A stretch of 9,681 nt of DNA from Lachnospiraceae bacterium UBA7598 (lineage in GTDB: Bacteria > Bacillota > Clostridia > Lachnospirales > Lachnospiraceae), in NCBI GenBank assembly GCA_002474415.1, contig DLQV01000147.1:1-9681 (forward strand). Direction: 5' to 3'. Made by a program: the position numbers and the translations under genes. The notes beneath the pieces were generated by a model. It searched no databases, was not told where the DNA came from, and saw only the letters and a list, made by a program, of their open reading frames with translations. The stretch's first letter is position 1. Every line of letters begins with the position of its first letter. This document shows positions 1 to 6,575 of this stretch, one piece after another.

Positions 1-1511
1 ACCTCAATCTTAGGTGTATCTATTTTACGCGATAATAGGACGAACGTCTCAACATGCACCGTATTCGGAAACATATCCACACACTGCACCTTATCCACGA
101 CATACCCCCGCGCCAGAAGCACCTCCAGATCCCGCGCCAGACTCGTCGGCTTACACGAAATATAAATCATATGATCCACACCATAATTGATAATCTTTTC
201 CAGCGCCTTCGGATGAATACCATCTCTTGGCGGATCAAGCACAATATAATCCGGCCGCTCTTCAATCGTATCGAGCACCTTTAAGACGTCACCCGCCAAA
301 AATTCACAGTTGTCCAGATGATTGAGTGCCGCATTCTCTTTTGCCGCCTCTACCGCTTCCTCGATGATCTCCACACCCACAACTTTTTTGCAGACTGGAG
401 CGAGCATCTGTGCGATCGTACCGGTACCGCTGTACAGATCATAAACGGTCTTATCTGCCAGCATGTCCGGATTATCCCCGAGGATAAATTCACGGGCCGT
501 GGAGTAAAGCACTTCTGCTCCGAGAGAGTTCGTCTGGAAAAAGGAAAACGGTGAAATCTGAAAACGCAGTCCCAACAGTTCCTCATAAAAATAATCCTGT
601 CCGAAAAGTACTTCTGTTCCCTCGTTTTTTACAACATCCGCCACACTGTCATTTTTTGTGTGGAGTACCCCTTTTAAGGTTCCTTCCAGTGAAAGTGTCA
701 AAAGTACATCTTTCCATTCGTCTAAAAGCTGCTTTTCTTTTTCTTCATTTACCGTTCCGGCATATGGACATTTCCCCTGCTTTTCCAGCAATGCAGCCTC
801 TATCTTTGCACGTTCGTCCGGCTCCTGCTCCTGTGCATTCCTCCAATCCTGCGTCGTAGTGATCAGATCGACTAAAATCTCCCCCGTCTTTACTGCCTTT
901 CGCACAAGAAGATGACGCAGATATCCGGTATGGCGCAGTCTGTGATAGAAGGAGATTTCCTGCTCCCTGAAATACGTGAGCGTCGCCATAAGAATTGCAC
1001 GGAAATCACCATCTACGATCCGACAGTCCTCTACCGTTACAATATCATAAAAACTGCCACGCTTGTGCATTCCAAGTGCCAGCGGTCCGTCCTTGTATTC
1101 GTCTCCGAATGAAAATTCCATTTTGTTGCGGTAAGCAAGCACACGCGGGCTATGTTTGATTGGCAGAAACTCATAGGCACAGGCATCCCCGATCGCCTGC
1201 TCCATCATGCCGCGCACCTGTGTCTCCTTGATCTTTAACTGTTCTTCATAAGGCAGACTCTGATACGTACATCCTCCGCACTGTCCGAAATGCCGGCAGG
1301 TATCTGCGGTTTCCAGTGGCGATTTCTTCACGGTTTCCAAAAGTCGTCCTTCTGCTTTTCCTTTTCGTACTTTATTTACCACAAAGGAAACCCGCTGTCC
1401 CGGAATGGTATTCTTGACGATGACGCGTTCTCCCTCGTCTGTCATCACAATCCCTTTGTTCGGGAATTCTACGGTTGTTACGTTTCCTTCTGCAATCTGC
1501 CCTTTTTTCAT
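1..1511 (-). CDS. rlmD: 23S rRNA (uracil-5-)-methyltransferase, RlmD/RlmCD (RumA) type, C-terminus off the window edge
   Basis: The product would transfer a methyl group from S-adenosylmethionine to C5 of a uracil in 23S rRNA (U1939, and U747 too in Firmicute RlmCD enzymes). About 503 residues are visible. An N-terminal TRAM-like RNA-binding region (about 1-60) is followed by iron-sulfur ligands C72-x5-C78-x2-C81 plus C163 (EDCRIV). Then come the SAM-binding motif YDLYSGTGTIAQM (about 357-369), DPPRDG (426-431), the catalytic cysteine C453 in YISCKP, and the general-base glutamate E488 in HVETF. All key residues are present. The start is ATG at 1511, preceded by GAGGAG about 8 bases upstream; an earlier ATG hits a stop after four codons. 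The frame is still open at base 1, eight residues past the LLSRK where short homologues end, so a C-terminal extension outside the window is likely. The family call is secure; the exact uracil target is inferred. Confidence 0.95.
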   Translation of the reverse strand, partial: MKKGQIAEGNVTTVEFPNKGIVMTDEGERVIVKNTIPGQRVSFVVNKVRKGKAEGRLLETVKKSPLETADTCRHFGQCGGCTYQSLPYEEQLKIKETQVRGMMEQAIGDACAYEFLPIKHSPRVLAYRNKMEFSFGDEYKDGPLALGMHKRGSFYDIVTVEDCRIVDGDFRAILMATLTYFREQEISFYHRLRHTGYLRHLLVRKAVKTGEILVDLITTTQDWRNAQEQEPDERAKIEAALLEKQGKCPYAGTVNEEKEKQLLDEWKDVLLTLSLEGTLKGVLHTKNDSVADVVKNEGTEVLFGQDYFYEELLGLRFQISPFSFFQTNSLGAEVLYSTAREFILGDNPDMLADKTVYDLYSGTGTIAQMLAPVCKKVVGVEIIEEAVEAAKENAALNHLDNCEFLAGDVLKVLDTIEERPDYIVLDPPRDGIHPKALEKIINYGVDHMIYISCKPTSLARDLEVLLARGYVVDKVQCVDMFPNTVHVETFVLLSRKIDTPKIE

Positions 1512-1531
1512 CCTTTTACTCCTCATGCATC

Positions 1532-1560
1532 ATTCTAAATCTTATTTTCTTACGGAAAAA
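1532..1560 (-). promoter_or_regulatory. Possible weak promoter for the rRNA methyltransferase gene
   Basis: On the minus strand a TAGAAT (-10 like, 1532-1537) lies 17 bases after TTTTTC (1555-1560). The -35 match is poor and falls in the T-tract of the preceding terminator. It is proposed mainly because a strong terminator separates this gene from the one upstream, so the gene needs its own start of transcription or relies on readthrough. Confidence 0.3.
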
Positions 1561-1584
1561 GGGACTACACAACTGCAGTCCCTT
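1556..1584 (-). terminator. Rho-independent terminator after the small membrane protein gene
   Basis: On the minus strand AAGGGACTGCA pairs with TGTAGTCCCTT (11 bp including one G-U, loop GTTG) and is followed by a run of T. It lies about 65 bases beyond the stop codon of the upstream small membrane protein gene and just ahead of the rRNA methyltransferase gene, so it separates the two. Confidence 0.85.
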
Positions 1585-1648
1585 CTTTCTTCGTTCGGTT
1601 TTCTTTTTCGCTTAAACTGCCTGAAAGTTCTCACGATTCCAGCAATGA

Positions 1649-1966
1649 TTAGTCCTCTGTCTTGTCTGCGGAAGCATCCTTAGACTCTGCAGCTGGCTCA
1701 TCATCCTCATCCTCGAAGAAGTCATTGTCGAACTCATCTTCAAAATCGTCCTCAAAATCATCCAGATAATCCGGTGTAAAGAAACGATAAATTCCATAGA
1801 TTGCTGCTGCAACTGCGACAACGATTCCGATCACGGCGAATACAACCACGAACTTGGAAGGTTTCTTCTCCTCTTCTTCCTGTCTCTTCAAAAACTTATT
1901 AAGCTTTGCTGCATCCAAAACATCCCCAACTTTGGTAGATGCTAAAATATCTTCTACTTTACTCAT
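1649..1966 (-). CDS. Small single-pass membrane protein with Phe/Asp/Glu-rich tail, function unknown
   Basis: 105 residues. A short N-terminal part (MSKVEDILASTKVG, about 1-25) leads into a charged linker (QEEEEKKPSK, 29-38) and one hydrophobic membrane helix (about 39-60). The tail after it is very acidic: residues 67-90 repeat DDF/EDDF/EDEF/NDFF-like units, and the end is rich in Ala, Ser, Asp and Glu. There is no cleavable signal peptide. The charge pattern around the helix does not firmly fix orientation. The start is ATG 1966 with AGGAAGGAG about 10 bases upstream. A longer in-frame ATG at 2005 lies inside the -10 element of the gene's promoter and so would not be transcribed from it. 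It lies downstream of pcrA, with no clear terminator between them, and ends at a strong terminator. Similar short proteins occur in Lachnospiraceae as far as I recall, but I know no function. Confidence 0.8.
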   Translation of the reverse strand: MSKVEDILASTKVGDVLDAAKLNKFLKRQEEEEKKPSKFVVVFAVIGIVVAVAAAIYGIYRFFTPDYLDDFEDDFEDEFDNDFFEDEDDEPAAESKDASADKTED

Positions 1967-2003
1967 GATGGCACTTCTCCTTCCTGCATTTTTAATTACA
2001 TCC

Positions 2004-2012
2004 ATTATAGCA
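2004..2012 (-). promoter_or_regulatory. Extended -10 promoter for the small membrane protein
   Basis: The minus strand reads TGC-TATAAT (TATAAT at 2009-2004), a perfect -10 with the TGn extension. The -35 region is weak (TAGGAA at the 17-base spacing). The predicted start near 1997 gives a leader of about 30 bases to the ATG at 1966. Confidence 0.65.
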
Positions 2013-2060
2013 TATCTTTCCCTGTTTTCCTATGAAAAATTTGCGTTTATAAAAATTTTA

Positions 2061-4364
2061 TCATATCTTTTTTAATTTTGCGAAACTGGCAAACATCTTC
2101 TTTGTTCCGGCTTTGTCGAAATCCACGGTCACTTCATAGTCCCTACCCCCGGAAACAATTGCCATGACTTCTCCATCGCCAAATTTAATATGGCGGACAC
2201 GATCCCCCACCTGATAGGACAATGCGCCACCAGCCGAACCAAAATCGCGCTGGTTCTCCACCTTTGTATATACCGGTTTTGTGGTTTTGGGAGAACGGAA
2301 GGTTGATCCATATCCCTCTCCCACTTCTTTTCCATATCCGCTTCCCCCATAGCTTGGCACCGTCCGGAATGCTTTGCGTGCCTTCTGAAATGCGGATTGT
2401 TCGATGGGTTCTTCCTTTGTCTTTGGCTCATAAATCTCTCTTGAAAGAAGTTCCGGCGGAATTTCCCTGACAAACCGGGATACCTTTCCATACTGTGTCT
2501 GTCCACGCACCATACGCACACGTGCGGAAGTGATTGTCAGATTTTTCTTTGCACGGGTAATTCCCACATATGCCAGACGCCGTTCTTCCTCGATCTCGGC
2601 CTGGGAATTATCGCTCGTAATAGACATATAACTCGGAAACAGTCCGTCCTCAAGTCCTGCCAGATAAACATTCGGAAATTCGAGTCCTTTCGCACTATGC
2701 AACGTCATAAGGACCACATAGTCGCTGTTTTCATCAAAACTGTCAATATCCGCAACCAGAGCGACATTTTCCAGAAAGCCGTTTAAGGTCGGAGCTTCTT
2801 CCCCCTCCGCATAATCCACAGCTTTGCTGATCAATTCGTCAATATTTTCAATTCTTGCCTCTGCCTCATCGGTTCCCTCTGCTTCGAGTTCTTTGACATA
2901 ACCGGTCGTTTCAATGATTTCCTGCAGCAGATCCGCAACCGAAAGCAGCTTTGCCTTTGCTTTCATAGCCTGGATAAACAACACAAACGGCTGGATCTTT
3001 GCTGCCGCTTTGCCCAGCCCCGGTACCTGGTCAGCCACACAGAGTGCATCATAAAAACTGATCTCCTGCTCCTGGGCATACAATGCCACTTTGTTGATCG
3101 ATGCCGCACCAATTCCACGCTTCGGTATATTGATAATACGCCGCACCGCCAGATCATCCTGCCCATTGTCGATGGTCTTTAAGTACGCCAGCAGATCCTT
3201 CACTTCCTTACGCGCATAGAAATTTACACCGCCAAAAATTTTATATGGAATGTTTGCTGTAATAAAACGCTCCTCGAAGAGACGGGACTGTGCATTGGTA
3301 CGATAGAGAATGGCACAGTCTTTATACTGATACTCTCCTTTGCGTACCCGCCGGGCAATATCCCTTGCCACAAAATCGGCTTCCTCTGCCGCCGTATCCA
3401 GCTGCTCAAAAGTGATCTTGTCCCCGGCTCCATTGTCCGTCCACAGACGCTTTTCCTTTCGTCCCTGATTGTTGGCAATCACAGCATTGGCTGCGTCCAG
3501 AATGTTTTGCGTGCTCCGGTAATTCTGCTCCAGTTTGATCACCGTGGCATCCGGAAAATGATGTTCAAAATTCAAAATATTGTAGATATTTGCCCCCCGG
3601 AACTTATAGATGGACTGATCATCATCACCTACGACACAAAGATTCTGGTATTTTGAAGCCAGCAGACGGATCAGTTCAAACTGTGCGGTATTGGTATCCT
3701 GATATTCGTCTACCATAATATAGCGGAAACGGTCCTGATACGAGGCAAGCACCTCTTTGTCCAGTTTAAACAGTTCCACGGTTTTCATGATCAGATCATC
3801 AAAATCCAATGCATTATTCTGCTTCAACGCCTGCTGATATTCCCGATAAACCTGTGCCTGTTTGCGTTTCACATAATCACCTGCCGCGCGTGTTTCAAAT
3901 TCAATCGGATCGATCAGTTCATCTTTTGCGGAGGAAATGGCAGAAAGAAACATTTTTTCTTTGTACATCTTCGTATCGATTTCCAGACGTTTGCAGATAT
4001 CCTTCATCAGGGTCTTCTGATCATCGGAATCGTAGATGGTAAAATTGGTACCAAACCCCAGCCGATCAATATATCTGCGCAATATACGCACACAGGTGGA
4101 ATGGAATGTGCACACCCAGATGCTTTCCGAACCATATCCAACCATCTGGTCAATACGCTCCCGCATCTCCCCCGCCGCCTTATTCGTAAACGTGATTGCC
4201 ATGATATTGTAGGGATTGACCCCGCATTCCTCAATCAGATATGCCGTACGATGTGTCAGTACCCTGGTTTTCCCGGACCCGGCACCTGCCAGAATCAGAA
4301 GCGGTCCGTCAGTTGCCATCACAGCCTGTCGCTGTGGTTCGTTCAGTGCATCTAATAAGCTCAT
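2061..4364 (-). CDS. pcrA: ATP-dependent DNA helicase PcrA (UvrD/Rep superfamily 1A)
   Basis: A 3'-5' DNA translocase/helicase used in nucleotide excision repair, plasmid replication, removal of RecA filaments and handling of replication-transcription conflicts. 767 residues, usual for the family. All motifs are intact: Q motif LNEPQRQAV (7-15), Walker A AGAGSGKT (26-33), DEYQDT (219-224), GDDDQSIYKFRG (246-257), QNYRS (280-284), TLHSAKGLE (554-562) and RRLAYVGITRAKK (595-607). After a Gly/Ser/Lys-rich linker, residues about 719-767 (VGDRVRHIKFGDGEV onward) form the C-terminal Tudor-like module which in PcrA/UvrD contacts RNA polymerase. The start is ATG 4364 with GGAG 7 bases upstream; the in-frame ATG at 4394 has no ribosome binding site. 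The gene is divergent from the DUF1836 gene. No clear terminator follows it, so transcripts may continue into the small membrane protein gene. pcrB and ligA, neighbours of pcrA in Bacillus, are absent. Confidence 0.97.
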   Translation of the reverse strand: MSLLDALNEPQRQAVMATDGPLLILAGAGSGKTRVLTHRTAYLIEECGVNPYNIMAITFTNKAAGEMRERIDQMVGYGSESIWVCTFHSTCVRILRRYIDRLGFGTNFTIYDSDDQKTLMKDICKRLEIDTKMYKEKMFLSAISSAKDELIDPIEFETRAAGDYVKRKQAQVYREYQQALKQNNALDFDDLIMKTVELFKLDKEVLASYQDRFRYIMVDEYQDTNTAQFELIRLLASKYQNLCVVGDDDQSIYKFRGANIYNILNFEHHFPDATVIKLEQNYRSTQNILDAANAVIANNQGRKEKRLWTDNGAGDKITFEQLDTAAEEADFVARDIARRVRKGEYQYKDCAILYRTNAQSRLFEERFITANIPYKIFGGVNFYARKEVKDLLAYLKTIDNGQDDLAVRRIINIPKRGIGAASINKVALYAQEQEISFYDALCVADQVPGLGKAAAKIQPFVLFIQAMKAKAKLLSVADLLQEIIETTGYVKELEAEGTDEAEARIENIDELISKAVDYAEGEEAPTLNGFLENVALVADIDSFDENSDYVVLMTLHSAKGLEFPNVYLAGLEDGLFPSYMSITSDNSQAEIEEERRLAYVGITRAKKNLTITSARVRMVRGQTQYGKVSRFVREIPPELLSREIYEPKTKEEPIEQSAFQKARKAFRTVPSYGGSGYGKEVGEGYGSTFRSPKTTKPVYTKVENQRDFGSAGGALSYQVGDRVRHIKFGDGEVMAIVSGGRDYEVTVDFDKAGTKKMFASFAKLKKI

Positions 4365-4408
4365 ATCGTTTCTCCGTCTCTTTCCATAATTCATTATTCG
4401 TGTGTCCC

Positions 4409-4417
4409 ATTATATCA
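4409..4417 (-). promoter_or_regulatory. Extended -10 promoter for pcrA
   Basis: The minus strand carries TGA-TATAAT (TATAAT at 4414-4409), a consensus -10 with TGn extension. No good -35 hexamer sits at 16-18 bases. The leader to the ATG at 4364 would be about 40 bases. Confidence 0.6.
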
Positions 4418-4475
4418 TAGATCGTCCGGATAGAACATACATTCTTTTGTTTTTTGAAAAAAGCATGAAAACGCC

Positions 4476-4504
4476 TTGTCATCTAGTTTTTATTACTATA
4501 TAAT
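4476..4504 (+). promoter_or_regulatory. Sigma-A promoter for the DUF1836 gene
   Basis: TTGTCA (4476-4481), a 17-base spacer and TATAAT (4499-4504): a near-consensus sigma-A promoter. Transcription would start near 4511, immediately before the GAGGTGA ribosome binding site (4512-4518), so the 5' untranslated leader is only about 12 bases. Confidence 0.8.
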
Positions 4505-4522
4505 GTGATATGAGGTGAAAAT

Positions 4523-5173
4523 ATGGACAATGAAGTAAAAGAATTTCTTGCTGCACTGCAGAAGAAACTGGTTTCAATTGATTACATCAAAACGGAAGAC
4601 ATTCCAAATATCGGTTTATATATGGATCAGGTCACAACCTTTATGGACGAGCAGTTAGAGGCCTGCAAACGCTATGAAGATGATAAGATTCTGACCAAAA
4701 CAATGATCAACAACTATGCCAAAAACAATCTTCTCCCTGCCCCGGAGAAGAAAAAATATTCCAAGGAGCATGTGCTGACCCTGTTATTCATTTACTATTT
4801 TAAGAATCTTCTCAGCATCAATGACATCCAGTCCCTGTTAAATCCCCTGACAGAGCATTACTTTGGCAACAAAGCCGGATTTAATATGGAAGATGTCTAT
4901 AACGAAGTTTTTAATTTAGAGAGCACGGAATCCGAGAAATTATTAAAGGATCTCGGAAAAAAATATGCACTCTCCCGCAAAACGTTCCAGGAGTTTCCAG
5001 AAAACGACCAGGAGTTTTTGCAGAATTTCAGTTTTATCTGTCTGCTCAGCTACGACGTATACATCAAAAAGATGATTATCGAAAGTGTCATCGACAACAT
5101 CAACAGTCAGAACAGTAAAACCAATAAAAAAGAGAATTCCAAAAAGGAATCCTCCAAAAAAGATACGATTTAA
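4523..5173 (+). CDS. DUF1836 family protein with MerR-like helix-turn-helix, probable DNA-binding regulator
   Basis: 216 residues, soluble, no signal or membrane segment. The recognisable part is residues about 56-108. ILTKTMINNYAKNNLLPAPEK resembles the first helix-turn-helix of MerR proteins, in which a short helix pair selects a 'T..(I/V)..Y...GLLP' surface, and KYSKEHVLTLLFIYYFKNLLSINDIQSLL resembles the following helices. This matches the Firmicute DUF1836 family, whose function is not established. The N-terminal 50 residues look helical. The C-terminus from about 195 is a Lys/Ser/Asn-rich low-complexity tail (KENSKKESSKKD) typical of a disordered, nucleic-acid-adjacent end. The ATG at 4523 follows GAGGTGA. 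It is transcribed divergently from pcrA and ends at a terminator, so it is a single-gene unit. A DNA-binding role is inferred from the fold; the target is unknown. Confidence 0.85.
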   Translation: MDNEVKEFLAALQKKLVSIDYIKTEDIPNIGLYMDQVTTFMDEQLEACKRYEDDKILTKTMINNYAKNNLLPAPEKKKYSKEHVLTLLFIYYFKNLLSINDIQSLLNPLTEHYFGNKAGFNMEDVYNEVFNLESTESEKLLKDLGKKYALSRKTFQEFPENDQEFLQNFSFICLLSYDVYIKKMIIESVIDNINSQNSKTNKKENSKKESSKKDTI

Positions 5174-5198
5174 CAATCCATGGACAATTGTATTTTTC

Positions 5199-5231
5199 AG
5201 CGCTGATGCATATACGCATTGGCGCTTTTTT
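5199..5231 (+). terminator. Rho-independent terminator after the DUF1836 gene
   Basis: AGCGCTGATGC pairs with GCATTGGCGCT (11 bp with two G-T wobbles, loop ATATAC) and is followed by six T. On the minus strand the same hairpin is followed by GAAAAATAC rather than a T-run, so it should act mainly on plus-strand transcripts. Its T-tract overlaps the stop codon of the convergent yerC-like gene (5230-5232). Confidence 0.85.
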
Positions 5232-5535
5232 ACTCTTCTTCCGGACGTTTCTGCGACAGACGGTTAAACACCATTTCATATCCGTCATTTCCATAGTTTA
5301 AAGAACGATTGACACGGCTGATCGTCGCTGTAGACGCCCCTGTCTTCTCCGCAATGTCAAGATATGTCTTCTGATCCCGCAGCATTCCTGCCACTTCAAA
5401 TCGCTGTGATAAAGAAAGCAATTCATTGACCGTACACACATCCTCAAAAAATGTATAACATTCCTCTCTGTTCTGCAGACATAAAATTGCATCAAACAGA
5501 TGATCTACTGCCTCTGTTTTAAGTTTCTTGCTCAT
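5230..5535 (-). CDS. yerC: YerC/YecD-family TrpR-like transcriptional regulator
   Basis: 101 residues, the usual size for this small family of TrpR-fold DNA-binding proteins. It begins MSKKLKTEAVDHLFDAILCL, has the family's central LLSLSQRFEVAGMLRDQKTY (39-58), and a helix-turn-helix at about 57-81 (YLDIAEKTGASTATISRVNRSL), with the TATISRVNR recognition helix clear. It ends in a charged KRPEEE. The start is ATG 5535 with GAGGGAG just upstream; a TTG further upstream adds seven residues but removes that site. In Bacillus the homologue lies near pcrB-pcrA-ligA, and here it is about 0.9 kb from pcrA with the DUF1836 gene between. It is divergent from the CPBP protease gene with back-to-back promoters. 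TrpR-family proteins may bind an effector, but none is indicated for this branch. Targets are unknown; autoregulation is plausible. Confidence 0.92.
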   Translation of the reverse strand: MSKKLKTEAVDHLFDAILCLQNREECYTFFEDVCTVNELLSLSQRFEVAGMLRDQKTYLDIAEKTGASTATISRVNRSLNYGNDGYEMVFNRLSQKRPEEE

Positions 5536-5569
5536 TATGCTCCCTCTTTCCTTCAAAAATCATGTCTGT

Positions 5570-5598
5570 ATTTTATCATATTAAAGTTTTAAAGTAAA
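5570..5598 (-). promoter_or_regulatory. Promoter for the yerC-like gene, with a direct repeat in its spacer
   Basis: Minus strand: TTTACT (-35, 5598-5593), 17-base spacer, TAAAAT (-10, 5575-5570), the latter preceded by TGA as an extended -10. The spacer contains two copies of TTAAAG (plus strand 5581-5586 and 5589-5594) spaced 8 bases apart, the second touching the -35. This could be an operator, but the repeat is short and AT-rich. Confidence 0.65.
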
Positions 5599-5606
5599 CA
5601 GATTTC

Positions 5607-5634
5607 TTGCATTACCCCATTCTTATGCTATAAT
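5607..5634 (+). promoter_or_regulatory. Promoter for the CPBP protease gene
   Basis: TTGCAT (5607-5612), a 16-base spacer and TGC-TATAAT (TATAAT 5629-5634, extended -10). The -35 element lies only 8 bases from the -35 element of the divergent yerC-like promoter, so the two promoters are back to back. Confidence 0.7.
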
Positions 5635-5681
5635 GTTTAATACAGTTTACCAATCACGAAAACGAATGGAGAATTTATAAT

Positions 5682-6575
5682 ATGAAAAAGATCGGTTACT
5701 TTTTTTCCGGCTTTCTGCCAATTTTAACAACAACAGCCGCACAGATACTGGCTTCTTTTTTTATGATCGGAATTGCCGCGCTTTTTGTATATCCGGCAAT
5801 CCATACTGGAACACTTGATGCCGATACCATTGAAACACTTCTGACCAATACGGAGTTTAATGCATGCATCATGCTGATTTATTCCATAACCTGCATCGTC
5901 TTTATGGGATTATGGTATTATCGTTCCTGTGGAGGCAGTTATCTTCCAAAGCCTTCCCTTACGTTTCATCCTCTGCAGTTTTTATCCATCATTCTTTTGA
6001 TTCCCGGCATGCAGTTCTTTTCCGGTTATCTGACGTCTGCGGTCTCTCTTCTTTTTCCGCAATGGCTTAAACAGTACGAAAAACTGATGGAAACTGCCGG
6101 ACTGGATTCCAATGTCGGATTGTTTATGTTTATTTATGCGGTAATTCTCGGTCCTGTCTGCGAAGAACTGGTTTTCCGCGGTGTCACTCTGCATCTGGTC
6201 CGCCGGGCACTTCCGTTCTGGGCTGCCAACCTGATGCAGGCGGCTCTCTTCGGAGTCTTTCATATGAACTGGATCCAGGGAATCTATGCATTTGTTCTCG
6301 GTCTTGTACTGGGATGGATCTGTGAAAAAGGAGGAAGTATCTATTTTTCAATGTTCTTCCACATCCTGTTCAACTTCTGGGGAACCATCATCGGACCACT
6401 ACTGGACAATCTGAAAGAAACGAATCTTTTAAGCGTCATGATTTTTCTCCTGACAATCGTTTCTCTTGCTCTGGGCTTTTCCTTATTCCGCCTGGGAACA
6501 AAATGCCGGGATCGGAAAGCGGCACGTCTTATGGCTGCCTCTGATCATGATGATCATTTCGAAGCAGCTGAATGA
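5682..6575 (+). CDS. CPBP-family (CAAX-protease-like, ABI) intramembrane metalloprotease
   Basis: 297 residues with about seven or eight hydrophobic membrane segments, the first near 9-38. The catalytic signature of the CPBP/Rce1-like family is complete: EELVFR (E161, E162, R166), F190xxxH194 in FGVFH, and H227xxxN231 in HILFN. The enzyme should therefore be active as an intramembrane endopeptidase. In bacteria, relatives process membrane-anchored proteins, mature bacteriocin-like peptides or give immunity to them; prenylated CAAX substrates are not expected. No bacteriocin precursor or other peptide gene is seen beside it. The ATG at 5682 follows GGAG with a 10-base gap, somewhat long. The cytoplasmic tail (about 272-297) is charged and ends DHDDHFEAAE. 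This tail is encoded across a 47-bp convergent overlap with the next gene. It is divergent from the yerC-like regulator. The substrate is unknown. Confidence 0.93.
   Translation: MKKIGYFFSGFLPILTTTAAQILASFFMIGIAALFVYPAIHTGTLDADTIETLLTNTEFNACIMLIYSITCIVFMGLWYYRSCGGSYLPKPSLTFHPLQFLSIILLIPGMQFFSGYLTSAVSLLFPQWLKQYEKLMETAGLDSNVGLFMFIYAVILGPVCEELVFRGVTLHLVRRALPFWAANLMQAALFGVFHMNWIQGIYAFVLGLVLGWICEKGGSIYFSMFFHILFNFWGTIIGPLLDNLKETNLLSVMIFLLTIVSLALGFSLFRLGTKCRDRKAARLMAASDHDDHFEAAE
6500..6525 (-). terminator. Possible weak terminator for the four-helix membrane protein gene
   Basis: On the minus strand GTGCCG pairs with CGGCAT (6 bp with one G-T, 11-base loop) followed by TTTTG, four bases after the stop codon of the minus-strand gene. 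The stem is short and lies inside the protease coding region, so this is only a candidate. Confidence 0.3.

Noticed and set aside
551..859. Plus-strand 102-residue open frame
   Set aside because: It is antisense to the rRNA methyltransferase, which has every family motif on the minus strand; there is no ribosome binding site or recognisable motif.
1967..2005. Longer start (ATG 2005) for the small membrane protein
   Set aside because: This ATG overlaps the promoter -10 element, so it is not transcribed from that promoter; ATG 1966 has a proper ribosome binding site.
4447..4465. T-run/A-run inverted repeat between pcrA and the DUF1836 gene
   Set aside because: TTTTTTGAAAAAA has a one-base loop and only A-T pairs; it is better seen as AT-rich promoter-upstream DNA than a terminator or operator.
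6541..6555. TGATCATGATGATCA symmetric repeat
   Set aside because: It is short, lies within both coding frames (Asp/His codons) and has no T-tract; it is explained by codon repetition.
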